Shown here piece after piece: positions 29,458-38,098 of a stretch of DNA of 64,000 bases. The position numbers were made by a program, and so were the translations under genes. Position 1 is the stretch's first letter; every line of letters begins with the position of its first letter. Under the pieces are notes generated by a model, which was not told where the DNA came from, did not search any database, and saw only the letters and a list, made by a program, of their open reading frames with translations. The stretch spans positions 496,001 to 560,000 of the forward strand of contig NZ_JABBXH010000004.1 of assembly GCF_012932965.1 (NCBI RefSeq). The letters run 5' to 3'. Origin of the DNA: Thalassotalea algicola (GTDB lineage: Bacteria; Pseudomonadota; Gammaproteobacteria; Enterobacterales; Alteromonadaceae).

Positions 29458-30090
29458 ATGAATAAAGAAAAACGCTTAGAAATATTAACGCGCCTGCGTG
29501 ATGATAACCCAAACCCGACAACGGAGTTAAACTTTTCCAATCCGTTTGAATTACTCATTGCGGTATTGCTTTCAGCACAAGCAACCGATGTCGGTGTAAA
29601 TAAAGCAACAGGCCCACTATTTGCTGCAGCAAATACTCCGCAAGCTATTTTAGATTTGGGTTTAGATAAGCTAAAAGATTATATAAAAACTATTGGTCTA
29701 TTTAACACTAAAGCTGAAAACACCATGAAGACCTGCCAAATGCTAGTCGATTTGCATGGTGGCAAAGTACCTGAAAGTCGCGAAGCGCTAGAAGCACTTC
29801 CAGGTGTAGGTAGAAAAACAGCAAACGTAGTACTTAATACCGCTTTCGGCTGGCCTACTATTGCCGTAGATACCCACATTGACCGCGTATCCAACCGCAC
29901 TAAATTCGCTATGGGTAAAAACGTGGTAGAAGTAGAACAAAAACTTTTAAAAGTTGTCCCAAAAGAGTTTAAAGTCGATGTGCACCACTGGTTAATTCTA
30001 CACGGCCGTTATGTATGTACCGCACGTAAACCGAAGTGCGGTGCCTGTATTATTGAAGATTTGTGTGAGTATAAAGATAAGACTGAATAG
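29458..30090 (+). CDS. nth: Endonuclease III, intact copy
   Basis: Nth is the DNA glycosylase/AP lyase for oxidised pyrimidines. The 210-residue product has the helix-hairpin-helix LPGVGRKTANVV with the catalytic lysine, Asp138 in AVDTHIDRV, and the C-terminal [4Fe-4S] cysteines in [17 protein letters not shown]. It follows rsxE by 20 bases, the usual order. From codon 130 (29845) to the stop this 3' end recurs six more times downstream. The intact gene is therefore the attachment end of the cassette array, and its last 82 codons were probably supplied by the newest insertion. Confidence 0.97.
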   Translation: MNKEKRLEILTRLRDDNPNPTTELNFSNPFELLIAVLLSAQATDVGVNKATGPLFAAANTPQAILDLGLDKLKDYIKTIGLFNTKAENTMKTCQMLVDLHGGKVPESREALEALPGVGRKTANVVLNTAFGWPTIAVDTHIDRVSNRTKFAMGKNVVEVEQKLLKVVPKEFKVDVHHWLILHGRYVCTARKPKCGACIIEDLCEYKDKTE

Positions 30091-30287
30091 CCTTATCTTA
30101 TCAATAAAGTTCCTATCAAGTATTATGTCCCTTTAATATTGCACGGAATCAAACTGTAGTGACAAACATTAACTGATGTTTGTTAGCCCTGTCGGTAGAT
30201 GTTATTTATGTATCTAATACGCTTTAACTCTTAATTTTACTCAGGCAAGATACAAATAAGCCCTTAACTTTAAAACGACAATAAAAA
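30091..30287. other. Gap after nth
   Basis: Contains one 8-bp hairpin (ACAAACAT/ATGTTTGT, about 30162-30183) without a T run, so not a clear terminator. The gap must include the promoter of the AraC gene at 30288, unless that gene is read from the rsx-nth transcript. Confidence 0.5.
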
Positions 30288-31343
30288 TTGCAAATAACAC
30301 TTTCAACTATTCAAATAATTGAATTATTCTTCAGGTTTTGTGCTGTTGGACAACTTGGGTTGGCCATCTTTTATTTAGTAAAAAAATATCCTTCTCTGCC
30401 ATTGTCTCAAATTGGGCTAATCATCTGTTTGATATCATATATTCTCTTAACGGCCCCCATTGAAAATCACCATTACGGCAGTTTCCGCAATATTTTATTA
30501 TTAACCACCGATTTAACCCCATTAGCTGCTCTGTGGTTCACTTTAGACAAATTAGAGAAAAATTTTAAATTAATAGAACAACCCAAGTGGCTATTAATGC
30601 CACTTGCAATATGGCTAATCACCCTAGTTTACGTATTCTTTATTTTGAATGGTCGCAGTATATTGCATGACGTTAATCATGCTGTTGGTATTGTGTTGTT
30701 GGTTTGGACTATTTATCTCTGTTTATCTGAGTATATGGATGATCTAGACAATCGTCGTCGTAATACTCGACTGTTAATAACCGCATTTTGTTGCTTCTAT
30801 ATGGTAGGACTCGTTTCATTTGAATTCTTATATCAAAACATTCGAGATACTTCGACATTTGGTTTAGTAAACGCTTTTATTGTTTTTTTATTAGTATTTA
30901 CCATTTTATCAAAGATGATATCAGCAAAAGCTCCCCAACCCTCCGCTATAGACATAGAGAGTACTTTGGATCCTCCCCTAGCACAAAATAGAACTAAGGA
31001 AACGATAGAATCTGCGCAACTCACTCAGTTACAAAAGTTAATGGATGACGGTATTTTATTACAACAAGCGCTGACCATTGGCAGGCTGTCAGAAATGTTA
31101 GATATGCCGCCACATCAACTTCGCCAATTGATTAATCAGCAACTTGGCTTTAGTAATTTCTCACACTATTTAAATACCTACCGTATCCCTTGGGTGTGTA
31201 AACAACTTCAAGATGGCTCCAAAAAGCACCTGCCGATACTCACTTTAGCGCTGGAAGCAGGCTACGGTTCAATTGCACCATTTAATCGTGCTTTTAAAGT
31301 GAAAACTGGGCAAACACCCAAAAAATATCGTGATCAGTTTTAA
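30288..31343 (+). CDS. AraC-family regulator with membrane-spanning N-terminal half
   Basis: Residues 1 to about 215 hold six to seven hydrophobic helices. The C-terminal 100 residues are an AraC helix-turn-helix pair (ALTIGRLSEMLDMPPHQLRQL, GYGSIAPFNRAFKVKTGQTPKKYR). The apparent start is TTG at 30288 because no ATG precedes the first helix; the ribosome binding site is weak. It stands 84 bases before the serine hydrolase gene in the same unit and may control it. Cargo of cassette 1. Confidence 0.82.
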   Translation: MQITLSTIQIIELFFRFCAVGQLGLAIFYLVKKYPSLPLSQIGLIICLISYILLTAPIENHHYGSFRNILLLTTDLTPLAALWFTLDKLEKNFKLIEQPKWLLMPLAIWLITLVYVFFILNGRSILHDVNHAVGIVLLVWTIYLCLSEYMDDLDNRRRNTRLLITAFCCFYMVGLVSFEFLYQNIRDTSTFGLVNAFIVFLLVFTILSKMISAKAPQPSAIDIESTLDPPLAQNRTKETIESAQLTQLQKLMDDGILLQQALTIGRLSEMLDMPPHQLRQLINQQLGFSNFSHYLNTYRIPWVCKQLQDGSKKHLPILTLALEAGYGSIAPFNRAFKVKTGQTPKKYRDQF

Positions 31344-31427
31344 AAATGATCAGCATTTTTTATTTTTAATAAGACGTAATCGTAAAAAACACATCTAATA
31401 ACTCCTTAATTAATTCAAGGAGTTGTT

Positions 31428-32696
31428 ATGAAAAAAACACTATTCATTATATTCAGTTTTATATTACTTCCGCTGTTATATATAAGTTGGCCCGCATATC
31501 AGGGATTAGCTTATCGTGGCATGTTACCGATGATAGGCTTTAACTACATTGCTTGGCCAAGTGAACAACCCACATCAAATGAAGTATTAGACGACCGTTT
31601 CAATCAAACCGCTAATCAGGCTTTAACAGCACTAACGATACAACAACAAAACGTTGCAGCACCGGGCTATACCGCAGCGGTTGCCCGAAACGGCAAGCTA
31701 CTTTGGTCAGGTAGTGTTGGTTGGGCGGACATTAGAAATAAAATAAAGATGACTACTGACACCCAACTAAGAATTGGTAGCACGTCAAAAGCAATGACAG
31801 CAACAGGTCTTGCGCGACTGGTTGATAGTGGCAAACTTAATTTAGATAGCCCTCTATCAGACTACTTTGATGTCGTTCCTAATCCGAATTGGACAAATAT
31901 AACCGCCAGACAGCTTGCGTCCCATATGGCAGGTATTCCGCATTACGGTGATAACACCGAAAAGCTAGGCATGTTAGAAACGATAAGCGCTCAAACACAC
32001 TTTCCAGACCCTCTTGATGCTATCGCATTGTTTGACGAAAGTGACATGCTATTTGCTCCGGGCGAAAAATTTAGTTATTCAAGTTTAGGCACAGTGCTAC
32101 TCAGCACATTAATGCAAAGCAAAGCAAAAATGTCTTATCAAGCTTATATGCAGCAAGCGGTATTTGACCAGCTTGCTATGAACGCAACTTTCACGGAAAC
32201 GCCAAACCAAACTAGTGATAAACTGGCTGCGTTTTACTGGCAAGACAAAACCCAACTAACACGATTAAAGCCTTGGTATGACATCGACTTGAGTCACCGC
32301 TTAGCTGGAGGTGGCTGGGTATCCACTTCAAAAGATTTAGTAAAACTAGGGCAAGGGTTTATGAATAATGATTTCATTTCTGAACAAACTCGTACCATGT
32401 TTTGGACTCCACAAAAAACGAACAATGGCGAAGTTAATCCTCAAAAATATGGTATTGGCTGGCGTATCAATGCTCTAAACCTAGGCGAAGGTTATCCACC
32501 ATTAACCTTTATTCATCATGGTGGAGTCTCCGCTGGAGCACAAAGCTTTTTGATGATAATTCCTGAGTATCAATTGTCATTATCGGTTAATGCTAATATC
32601 AGAACCGACGTATTCTCCGACTTTGCTAGTGTCAGTTATGAGATAGCAAGGCTGTTCATTGATGAAATAGAAAAACAAAACCATCAAAGACAATGA
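31428..32696 (+). CDS. Serine hydrolase of the beta-lactamase (class C/penicillin-binding) family
   Basis: The 422-residue product has an N-terminal signal or anchor (residues 1-20) and a beta-lactamase-fold domain: Ser118-x-x-Lys121 in STSK, the tyrosine motif YSSLG, and HHGGVSAG as the third motif. CAGGAGTTGTT-type sequence (AAGGAG) precedes the ATG. Family members include esterases, D-aminopeptidases and beta-lactamases, so the substrate cannot be told. Second cargo gene of cassette 1, downstream of an AraC regulator. Confidence 0.85.
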   Translation: MKKTLFIIFSFILLPLLYISWPAYQGLAYRGMLPMIGFNYIAWPSEQPTSNEVLDDRFNQTANQALTALTIQQQNVAAPGYTAAVARNGKLLWSGSVGWADIRNKIKMTTDTQLRIGSTSKAMTATGLARLVDSGKLNLDSPLSDYFDVVPNPNWTNITARQLASHMAGIPHYGDNTEKLGMLETISAQTHFPDPLDAIALFDESDMLFAPGEKFSYSSLGTVLLSTLMQSKAKMSYQAYMQQAVFDQLAMNATFTETPNQTSDKLAAFYWQDKTQLTRLKPWYDIDLSHRLAGGGWVSTSKDLVKLGQGFMNNDFISEQTRTMFWTPQKTNNGEVNPQKYGIGWRINALNLGEGYPPLTFIHHGGVSAGAQSFLMIIPEYQLSLSVNANIRTDVFSDFASVSYEIARLFIDEIEKQNHQRQ

Positions 32697-32842
32697 TTAC
32701 TTAACGGGTTTATCAAACAAGCTGTTATACAAATTCGGAAAATGAAATACATAACGAAGAACTAAGGGTAGTAGTGAAGGTTTTCAATTACCTGCATTAG
32801 CCAAATTTATTAGAACAGCCGCTACATCTACCTTAATTATCT

Positions 32843-33088
32843 TTTGGCTGGCCTACAATAGCGGTGGACACGCACATAGACCGCGTATCCAACCGCACTA
32901 AATTCGCTATGGGTAAAAACGTGGTAGAAGTAGAACAAAAACTTTTAAAAGTTGTCCCGAAAGAATTTAAAGTTGATGTTCACCATTGGCTAATTCTTCA
33001 TGGTCGCTACGTTTGTACCGCAAGAAAACCCAAGTGTGGTGCTTGTATTATTGAAGACTTGTGTGAGTTTAAGGATAAGACAGACTAG
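32843..33088 (+). pseudogene. nth 3' fragment, copy 1
   Basis: These 246 bases, the same length as codons 130-stop of nth, encode the same protein end with only two changes at the C-terminus (EFKDKTD for EYKDKTE). Bases 32879-32958 are identical to nth 29881-29960, while the flanks differ at many synonymous sites. The leader ACATCTACCTTAATTATC is at 32824-32841. Lacking the helix-hairpin-helix, it cannot be a working glycosylase. It marks the right end of cassette 1. Confidence 0.9.
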
Positions 33089-33225
33089 TTCAATTTTATA
33101 TCGCATAAGGCACATTAACCTTCGTAAAAATATCAAAATAATTTACATCTTCATGTCAACCAAATTGCTAGATAAACGTTATATATGATAATAGTTATAG
33201 CTGTTATCTTTGATTTGAGGTTTAA

Positions 33226-34311
33226 ATGAAGTTATATAACACAAGCGAGTTATTTGTATTATTTACTCTATTTTTTCTATTAACAGGATGTGGGGGCGGA
33301 AGCAGCAAGTCTGATAATTCTCCACCTTCTTTACCTGACCCTGAACCAATTGAAGTTACGCCAATAGTTAAGTCACAATCAACTTATTTGACGTTTGTGG
33401 ATGAGGATATTATATATGCGGAAGGACTTAGCCACAATATCTCAAGCACAACACCTATTGCAACCCCTCTTAAATTAGATGTTTATTACCCTAGCAATGA
33501 TTCGACTAATAGACCCGTTTTTATGTTTATTCATGGCGGAGGGTTTACTGGTGGTACAAAGACTAAGCCCGAAATTGTCGATATGGCTAGCTACTATGCT
33601 TCAAGAGGTTGGGTTTTTATTTCCGTGGATTATAGAACAACAGAGGAATTAATTACGATAGAAGACATGTCTCGAGAAGAGTTATTTACCTTTTATAATG
33701 GAATTGCCCCACAAGAGTGGATAGAGCATGCTCTACAAGGTGCAGAAACGGTAAAACAGTTCGAACAAAGCATTGCTATGTACATGGCACAAAGAGACTC
33801 AAAAGCAGCTCTTCGTTGGGTTGTAGCTAACTCAGAAACCTATGGTATCAACACGGATTTTATTACTGTTGGTGGAGCCTCAGCAGGTGCCATTACAACA
33901 ATTGCATTAGGTATTTCAAACCAAGAGGATTTTAGAGATGAAATTTCTCTTGCCGACGATCCCACGCTTTCAACGACAAACTTAGAAGAGACCTATAACG
34001 TACAAAGCATGGTTTATTTTTGGGGTTCAAATTTAAAGTTAGATGTATTCGAAGCAGTTTATGGGTTATATCAATATGATAGTAACGACCCCGAACTATT
34101 TATGGCACATGGCGATCAGTATGACCCCGTTACGCCTTATGAAGAGGCTTTGGAGTTACAAGAAATATATGACTCCTTGGGAATATACAATAAACTTATT
34201 ACTTTAGAAGGCGAAGGTCATGGTGCTTGGTCGGCAACGTTAGACGGCAAAGCCTTACCCGAAATGTCATTTGACTTTATTATTGATAGACAAAGTTTAA
34301 CTGTTGAATAG
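33226..34311 (+). CDS. Lipoprotein alpha/beta-hydrolase (esterase/lipase)
   Basis: A lipobox LLTGC places the lipid-bearing cysteine at residue 22, followed by a Gly/Ser/Pro-rich linker. The hydrolase domain shows the oxyanion motif HGGGFTGG, the nucleophile Ser219 in GGASAGA and a C-terminal GEGHGAW with the likely catalytic histidine. The HGGG form is typical of the carboxylesterase/hormone-sensitive-lipase group. It is exported and membrane-anchored; substrate unknown. Sole cargo gene of cassette 2, starting 137 bases after the previous nth fragment. Confidence 0.83.
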   Translation: MKLYNTSELFVLFTLFFLLTGCGGGSSKSDNSPPSLPDPEPIEVTPIVKSQSTYLTFVDEDIIYAEGLSHNISSTTPIATPLKLDVYYPSNDSTNRPVFMFIHGGGFTGGTKTKPEIVDMASYYASRGWVFISVDYRTTEELITIEDMSREELFTFYNGIAPQEWIEHALQGAETVKQFEQSIAMYMAQRDSKAALRWVVANSETYGINTDFITVGGASAGAITTIALGISNQEDFRDEISLADDPTLSTTNLEETYNVQSMVYFWGSNLKLDVFEAVYGLYQYDSNDPELFMAHGDQYDPVTPYEEALELQEIYDSLGIYNKLITLEGEGHGAWSATLDGKALPEMSFDFIIDRQSLTVE

Positions 34312-34413
34312 TCAAGTCAATCAACTTGGGATCTATTAAGTTTATTGTTAGCGCTAATCTGGTGCTTCAAAAGCGTCAATTAGCCCTTCTTTTTCAATCT
34401 ACTTTAATTATCT

Positions 34414-34658
34414 TTTGGCTGGCCTACAATCGCTGTAGACACGCACATAGACCGCGTATCCAACCGCACTAAATTTGCCATGGGTAAAAACGTAGTTGAA
34501 GTTGAAAACAAGCTATTAAAGGTTGTGCCGAAAGAATTTAAAGTGGATGTCACCACTGGCTCATTTTACATGGTCGCTACACCTGCACCGCTCGTAAGCC
34601 TAAATGCGGTTCTTGTATTATTGAAGATCTGTGTGAGTTTAAGGATAAAACTGGTTAA
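34414..34658 (+). pseudogene. nth 3' fragment, copy 2 (frameshifted)
   Basis: One base is missing after the KVDV codons (GATGTCACCAC for GATGTTCACCA), giving 245 bases. The rest keeps the nth coding pattern and cysteine codons. The leader reads CAATCTACTTTAATTATC (34395-34412) and the core 34450-34475 is unchanged. It ends cassette 2. Confidence 0.88.
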
Positions 34659-34685
34659 TAGGTATTTCTCCTAGCGCTCACATTG

Positions 34686-36005
34686 CTATTTTTCGGCGAT
34701 GATTTTTGGTTGATGTCCATGCCTGAATATATGCAATTCTAATTGCCCATTATGCTCTTTGAATAAGAACTGCCTTTGAATCGATCTATCGTCATAAAAA
34801 TAACCGTTTCCTAAATTAATCAACTTAACTTTAGGTAAACCGCGAAAAGACATCCATAACTCTCCAGCTTTCGCTTCAAAAACAAATTCACCAAACTTAT
34901 GATTGCTGGCCAAACTTGGTAAGTCGAACTGCAAAGTACTTCTATTAACTCTCGCAGCTAAAACCCTTAATAGCCAGTTATAATAGCTTTTACTCTCTTC
35001 GTTAGAGTTTTGATTTTTTAACGTTTTTAAAGCGTCTAAATAGGCAACATCAAATGCGAGTTCTGAACTTATATCGATGTCTGGAGAAATACCTATACCT
35101 TCTTCAAACATTTTTCCGGTAATTGCGTTATTCATTTCAATTCTTGGAAGTCTTAAATAAAACTCATCATTTAACACTACTGGGTCAAAGGCTTTTCCAC
35201 CACCGTAAGTTCTTTCACCAACAATGGTTGCACGAGAAAACGCTTTCAAATGGTAAGTAAAATGTTCTGCCAGACTAAAAGTAGTACCACTTGTCAGAAT
35301 ATACAGTGGCTTGTCAAAATGCTTTGCTCCATTTTCAGAGCTTGCTGTTAACAACTTAGTATGTTTATTTTTCCAACGTTCTATTTTATCAGCGAAATGA
35401 ATATGCTCTGGCCCCAAAAAATACCCTAGAACTAGAGGTAAAATGCGACTATTGCCTCCACCGTTCCTTCTAAGATCAATGATCACCACTTCCGAATTTT
35501 CAAGAAAATTCATCGCAGCATCATAGACAGGAGTACTTTCATCAACAAAACCATCAAAATAACTAAACTCTATATACCCGATATTTCCTTCGAGCATTCT
35601 GACTTGCTGAATACCAAAATTTGCAGCTTTAGATTCTGCGAGTTTTCGCTGATAATTTTTAGCGTTTTCTTGTTCCGCTTGCTTATTCGACTGAGCTTGT
35701 TCACGTAATTTATATCGTTTTACATCGCTCTCAGAATAAACAATGCCTATATGGTTGTCTCCTGACAAAGTTCGAAGCTCTTGTGATATCTTTTCTGCGA
35801 ACTCTTGCTTATCGCTAAGCTCAGAATATTTTTTCAAAAACTCCTTTTCTCGCACATAGTTAGATAAGCTTTGAGCTACTTTTACTGAATAAAATTGAGA
35901 CTCAATTACATCAGCCGCTTTCAACAGAGCTTGCTTGTTATCCGCTGCAAAGGCTTGACTAAACAGCGCGCTAACAAACAACAATAAAACCGATTTATTC
36001 ATCAT
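34686..36005 (-). CDS. Exported S41-family peptidase (C-terminal-processing protease type)
   Basis: A 439-residue protein with a signal peptide (cleavage near AFAA, residue 21). The catalytic region LTSGTTFSLAEHFTYHLK contains the nucleophile Ser244, and VIIDLRRNGGGNSRILP is the preceding S41 signature; the usual lysine partner is not obvious by eye. No PDZ domain is evident, as in the tricorn/interphotoreceptor-retinoid-binding-like subgroup. The start overlaps the marR stop by one base (TAATGATG), so both are translated from one mRNA. Cargo of cassette 3. Confidence 0.85.
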   Translation of the reverse strand: MMNKSVLLLFVSALFSQAFAADNKQALLKAADVIESQFYSVKVAQSLSNYVREKEFLKKYSELSDKQEFAEKISQELRTLSGDNHIGIVYSESDVKRYKLREQAQSNKQAEQENAKNYQRKLAESKAANFGIQQVRMLEGNIGYIEFSYFDGFVDESTPVYDAAMNFLENSEVVIIDLRRNGGGNSRILPLVLGYFLGPEHIHFADKIERWKNKHTKLLTASSENGAKHFDKPLYILTSGTTFSLAEHFTYHLKAFSRATIVGERTYGGGKAFDPVVLNDEFYLRLPRIEMNNAITGKMFEEGIGISPDIDISSELAFDVAYLDALKTLKNQNSNEESKSYYNWLLRVLAARVNRSTLQFDLPSLASNHKFGEFVFEAKAGELWMSFRGLPKVKLINLGNGYFYDDRSIQRQFLFKEHNGQLELHIFRHGHQPKIIAEK

Positions 36006-36484
36006 TATTTATCCCTAAATACCCTTTGTTCTAATGTCTTTGTTTCAAAGCTCTTATTTAATAAGGTTAGGAGACTCTTCAAGTCTAACCCTAACTCATT
36101 ATTTAGCTCTTCAAAGACAAAGTCGGCTTTGTCTAAATAGTCCATGAGGATATTGCTCTGTTCTATTCCAAATTCAGTTAACTGGTAGTTTGTCTTTCTC
36201 TTGTCGGACGTGTCTTTATATGCGCAAATCACATTTCGTTTTAAAAGCGCTTTGACTCGTTGTGATGCTAACTGATGAGGGATGTCGAGAGTTCTTGCAA
36301 TATCTAGTAGAGACGCACTTTCATGCTCGACTAGAACGATGACGGTTGATGAAGTAATCACGGGAATTATCAATCCCATCCTTTCATATACTGGCTTTGC
36401 TTGCTTCTCAATTAAAGAGGCAAAATCCAAAGCTAACTTAGGAGTAAATCCTCTTCGAGTAGTTTCTATCACTTTTAAACTCAT
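36005..36484 (-). CDS. MarR-family transcriptional regulator
   Basis: The winged-helix core is ASLLDIARTLDIPHQLASQRVKALLKRNVICAYKDTSDKRKTNYQLTEFG (given here as one region, about residues 65-115). I prefer ATG 36484 (MSLKVIETTRRG, 159 residues) over one 33 bases upstream, because a perfect 16-bp palindrome occupies the intervening DNA and would be its operator. The gene is coupled to the S41 peptidase and divergent from the PLP-enzyme gene, so it probably controls both. Confidence 0.8.
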   Translation of the reverse strand: MSLKVIETTRRGFTPKLALDFASLIEKQAKPVYERMGLIIPVITSSTVIVLVEHESASLLDIARTLDIPHQLASQRVKALLKRNVICAYKDTSDKRKTNYQLTEFGIEQSNILMDYLDKADFVFEELNNELGLDLKSLLTLLNKSFETKTLEQRVFRDK

Positions 36485-36499
36485 AAACCATCCAAACAT

Positions 36500-36515
36500 G
36501 CGCAACATATTGCGC
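36500..36515. promoter_or_regulatory. Palindromic operator candidate for the MarR regulator
   Basis: GCGCAACATATTGCGC is a perfect 6+6 inverted repeat with a 4-base spacer, in the 126-base divergent space between marR and the PLP gene. Another TTGC half-site (ATTGC) follows at about 36521. Binding by the adjacent MarR protein is inferred. Confidence 0.6.
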
Positions 36516-36610
36516 AATTTATTGCACTTATTGTATTATGTCAATATAAAGTAATAACAAATAGCCCAATAATTAGGCGCTAACTTACACATATAGGAAT
36601 AGGAAACGGA

Positions 36611-37693
36611 ATGTACAAAGGAGTTTTACTAGGTCATCCATTGATGTCTAAATGCAATAAGTTCTTAACTCGGCACAAGCCGCTTAGTCATAAGCAGTGG
36701 ATTGAAAGAATGGAGCAGAGTTCAGGGCTTGATCTAAATATTGATCTATTTGGCACAGGGCCAACTATAGAGCTACTTGAACAAAAAATAGCAACTATTC
36801 TAGGTAAAGAACGTGCACTTTTTGTCCCCAAAGGCACTATAGGCCAACATAGTGCTTTACTGCATTGGTCTTCACTTTCTAGCTTCAAGAAAGTGGCAAT
36901 TCACCCTCAATCTCATATGGAAGTTGACGAAAAATTTGCTTATAAAGAGCTGTTAGGGTTAGACGCCGTTATGTTCGGACACCCTGATAAAGCGATTGAC
37001 CCCAAAGATATAGAAAACCTACCTAAAGACCTCTCTACTATATGCGTAGAGTTACCGACCAGGCGAGCTGGGTTTAAACTACCAACATGGGAATCGCTCA
37101 TCTATTTAAAACAATTCTCAATTGAAAATAACATTCCACTGCATATTGATGGAGCCAGACTTTTTGAATCAGCGTGCCATTATGATAGGCCATATGATGA
37201 AGTTGCAGCACTTGGAGATTCTGTATACATATCTTTATATAAAACACTCGGCGCAGCGGCAGGAGGAATCATTTCAGGAAATTCAGACTTCATTGAGCAA
37301 TTAGAGCCTTGGAGAAGTCGATTAGGAGGAGAGCTGTTTACTGCTTTTCCTTATATATTGACCGCTTTATGGGGAATAGAAAATTATTTACCTAGAATTC
37401 CAGAATTTCATCAACGAGCACTCAAATTAAGCAACTTAATTAAGCATAAGTTCGGCCCTCAAGCTATTCCTAATCCAGTGCAGTGTAATGGTTTCTTAAT
37501 TGAACTAGCTATTGAGGCTGATGCATTAGAACGTAAAGCACTTGCCCTCGCTAAACGTGACAAGATTTGGTTATTCGATAGAATTATTAAAACAGACGAC
37601 AATAACTCTCGTATTGAAATTCAAATAGGAGACGCGTTAGATGACTGGCAAGATCAGGAGCTGATTGAAGTGATAAATAACATGATAAGTTAA
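36611..37693 (+). CDS. PLP-dependent beta-eliminating lyase / threonine-aldolase-like enzyme
   Basis: The 360-residue product has the fold type I PLP layout of low-specificity L-threonine aldolases: DLFGTGPTIELLEQKIATIL, the cofactor-contacting HIDGARLFESA, and Lys211 in YISLYKTLGAAAGG as the likely Schiff-base lysine. Expected chemistry is retro-aldol or beta-elimination on a hydroxy- or thio-amino acid; the exact substrate is not clear. It is divergent from the marR-S41 pair across the palindrome. Cargo of cassette 3. Confidence 0.8.
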   Translation: MYKGVLLGHPLMSKCNKFLTRHKPLSHKQWIERMEQSSGLDLNIDLFGTGPTIELLEQKIATILGKERALFVPKGTIGQHSALLHWSSLSSFKKVAIHPQSHMEVDEKFAYKELLGLDAVMFGHPDKAIDPKDIENLPKDLSTICVELPTRRAGFKLPTWESLIYLKQFSIENNIPLHIDGARLFESACHYDRPYDEVAALGDSVYISLYKTLGAAAGGIISGNSDFIEQLEPWRSRLGGELFTAFPYILTALWGIENYLPRIPEFHQRALKLSNLIKHKFGPQAIPNPVQCNGFLIELAIEADALERKALALAKRDKIWLFDRIIKTDDNNSRIEIQIGDALDDWQDQELIEVINNMIS

Positions 37694-37763
37694 TTGCCAC
37701 AAACTATGAAAAAGGTAGCTTTTGCCCTTACCTGATTTTTATTGACGTCTACTTTGATTATCT

Positions 37764-38009
37764 TTTGGTTGGCCAACTATAGCGGTCGATACCCATATCG
37801 ACCGCGTATCCAACCGCACTAAATTCGCTATGGGTAAAAACGTATTGGAAGTGGAAAACAAGTTATTAAAAGTAGTACCTGCTGAATTTAAAGTTGATGT
37901 TCACCATTGGCTAATACTTCATGGGCGTTATACCTGTACAGCGCGTAAACCTAAATGTGGTTCTTGTATTATTGAAGACTTGTGTGAGTTTAAGGACAAA
38001 GTAGAGTAA
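37764..38009 (+). pseudogene. nth 3' fragment, copy 3 (frame intact)
   Basis: All 82 codons are open and encode FGWPTIAVDTHIDRVSNR and the four cysteines, with a few conservative changes ([26 protein letters not shown]). Most differences from nth are at third positions. The leader ACGTCTACTTTGATTATC is at 37745-37762, and the core 37800-37825 is unchanged. It ends cassette 3. Confidence 0.9.
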
Positions 38010-38098
38010 AGTTTATTTTTAAGCGGATTAAACAGAGCGTTAGAAAGTTATAAATTCCCTAACGCTCAAATATTCTTATTCAGTTAAACCTTGTTCGT

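Noticed and set aside
32864-33088. Open frame starting at a Met-readable codon within nth copy 1, as a second endonuclease III gene
   Set aside because: It lacks the first 129 residues with the helix-hairpin-helix and catalytic lysine, and has no ribosome binding site; it is a displaced 3' end.
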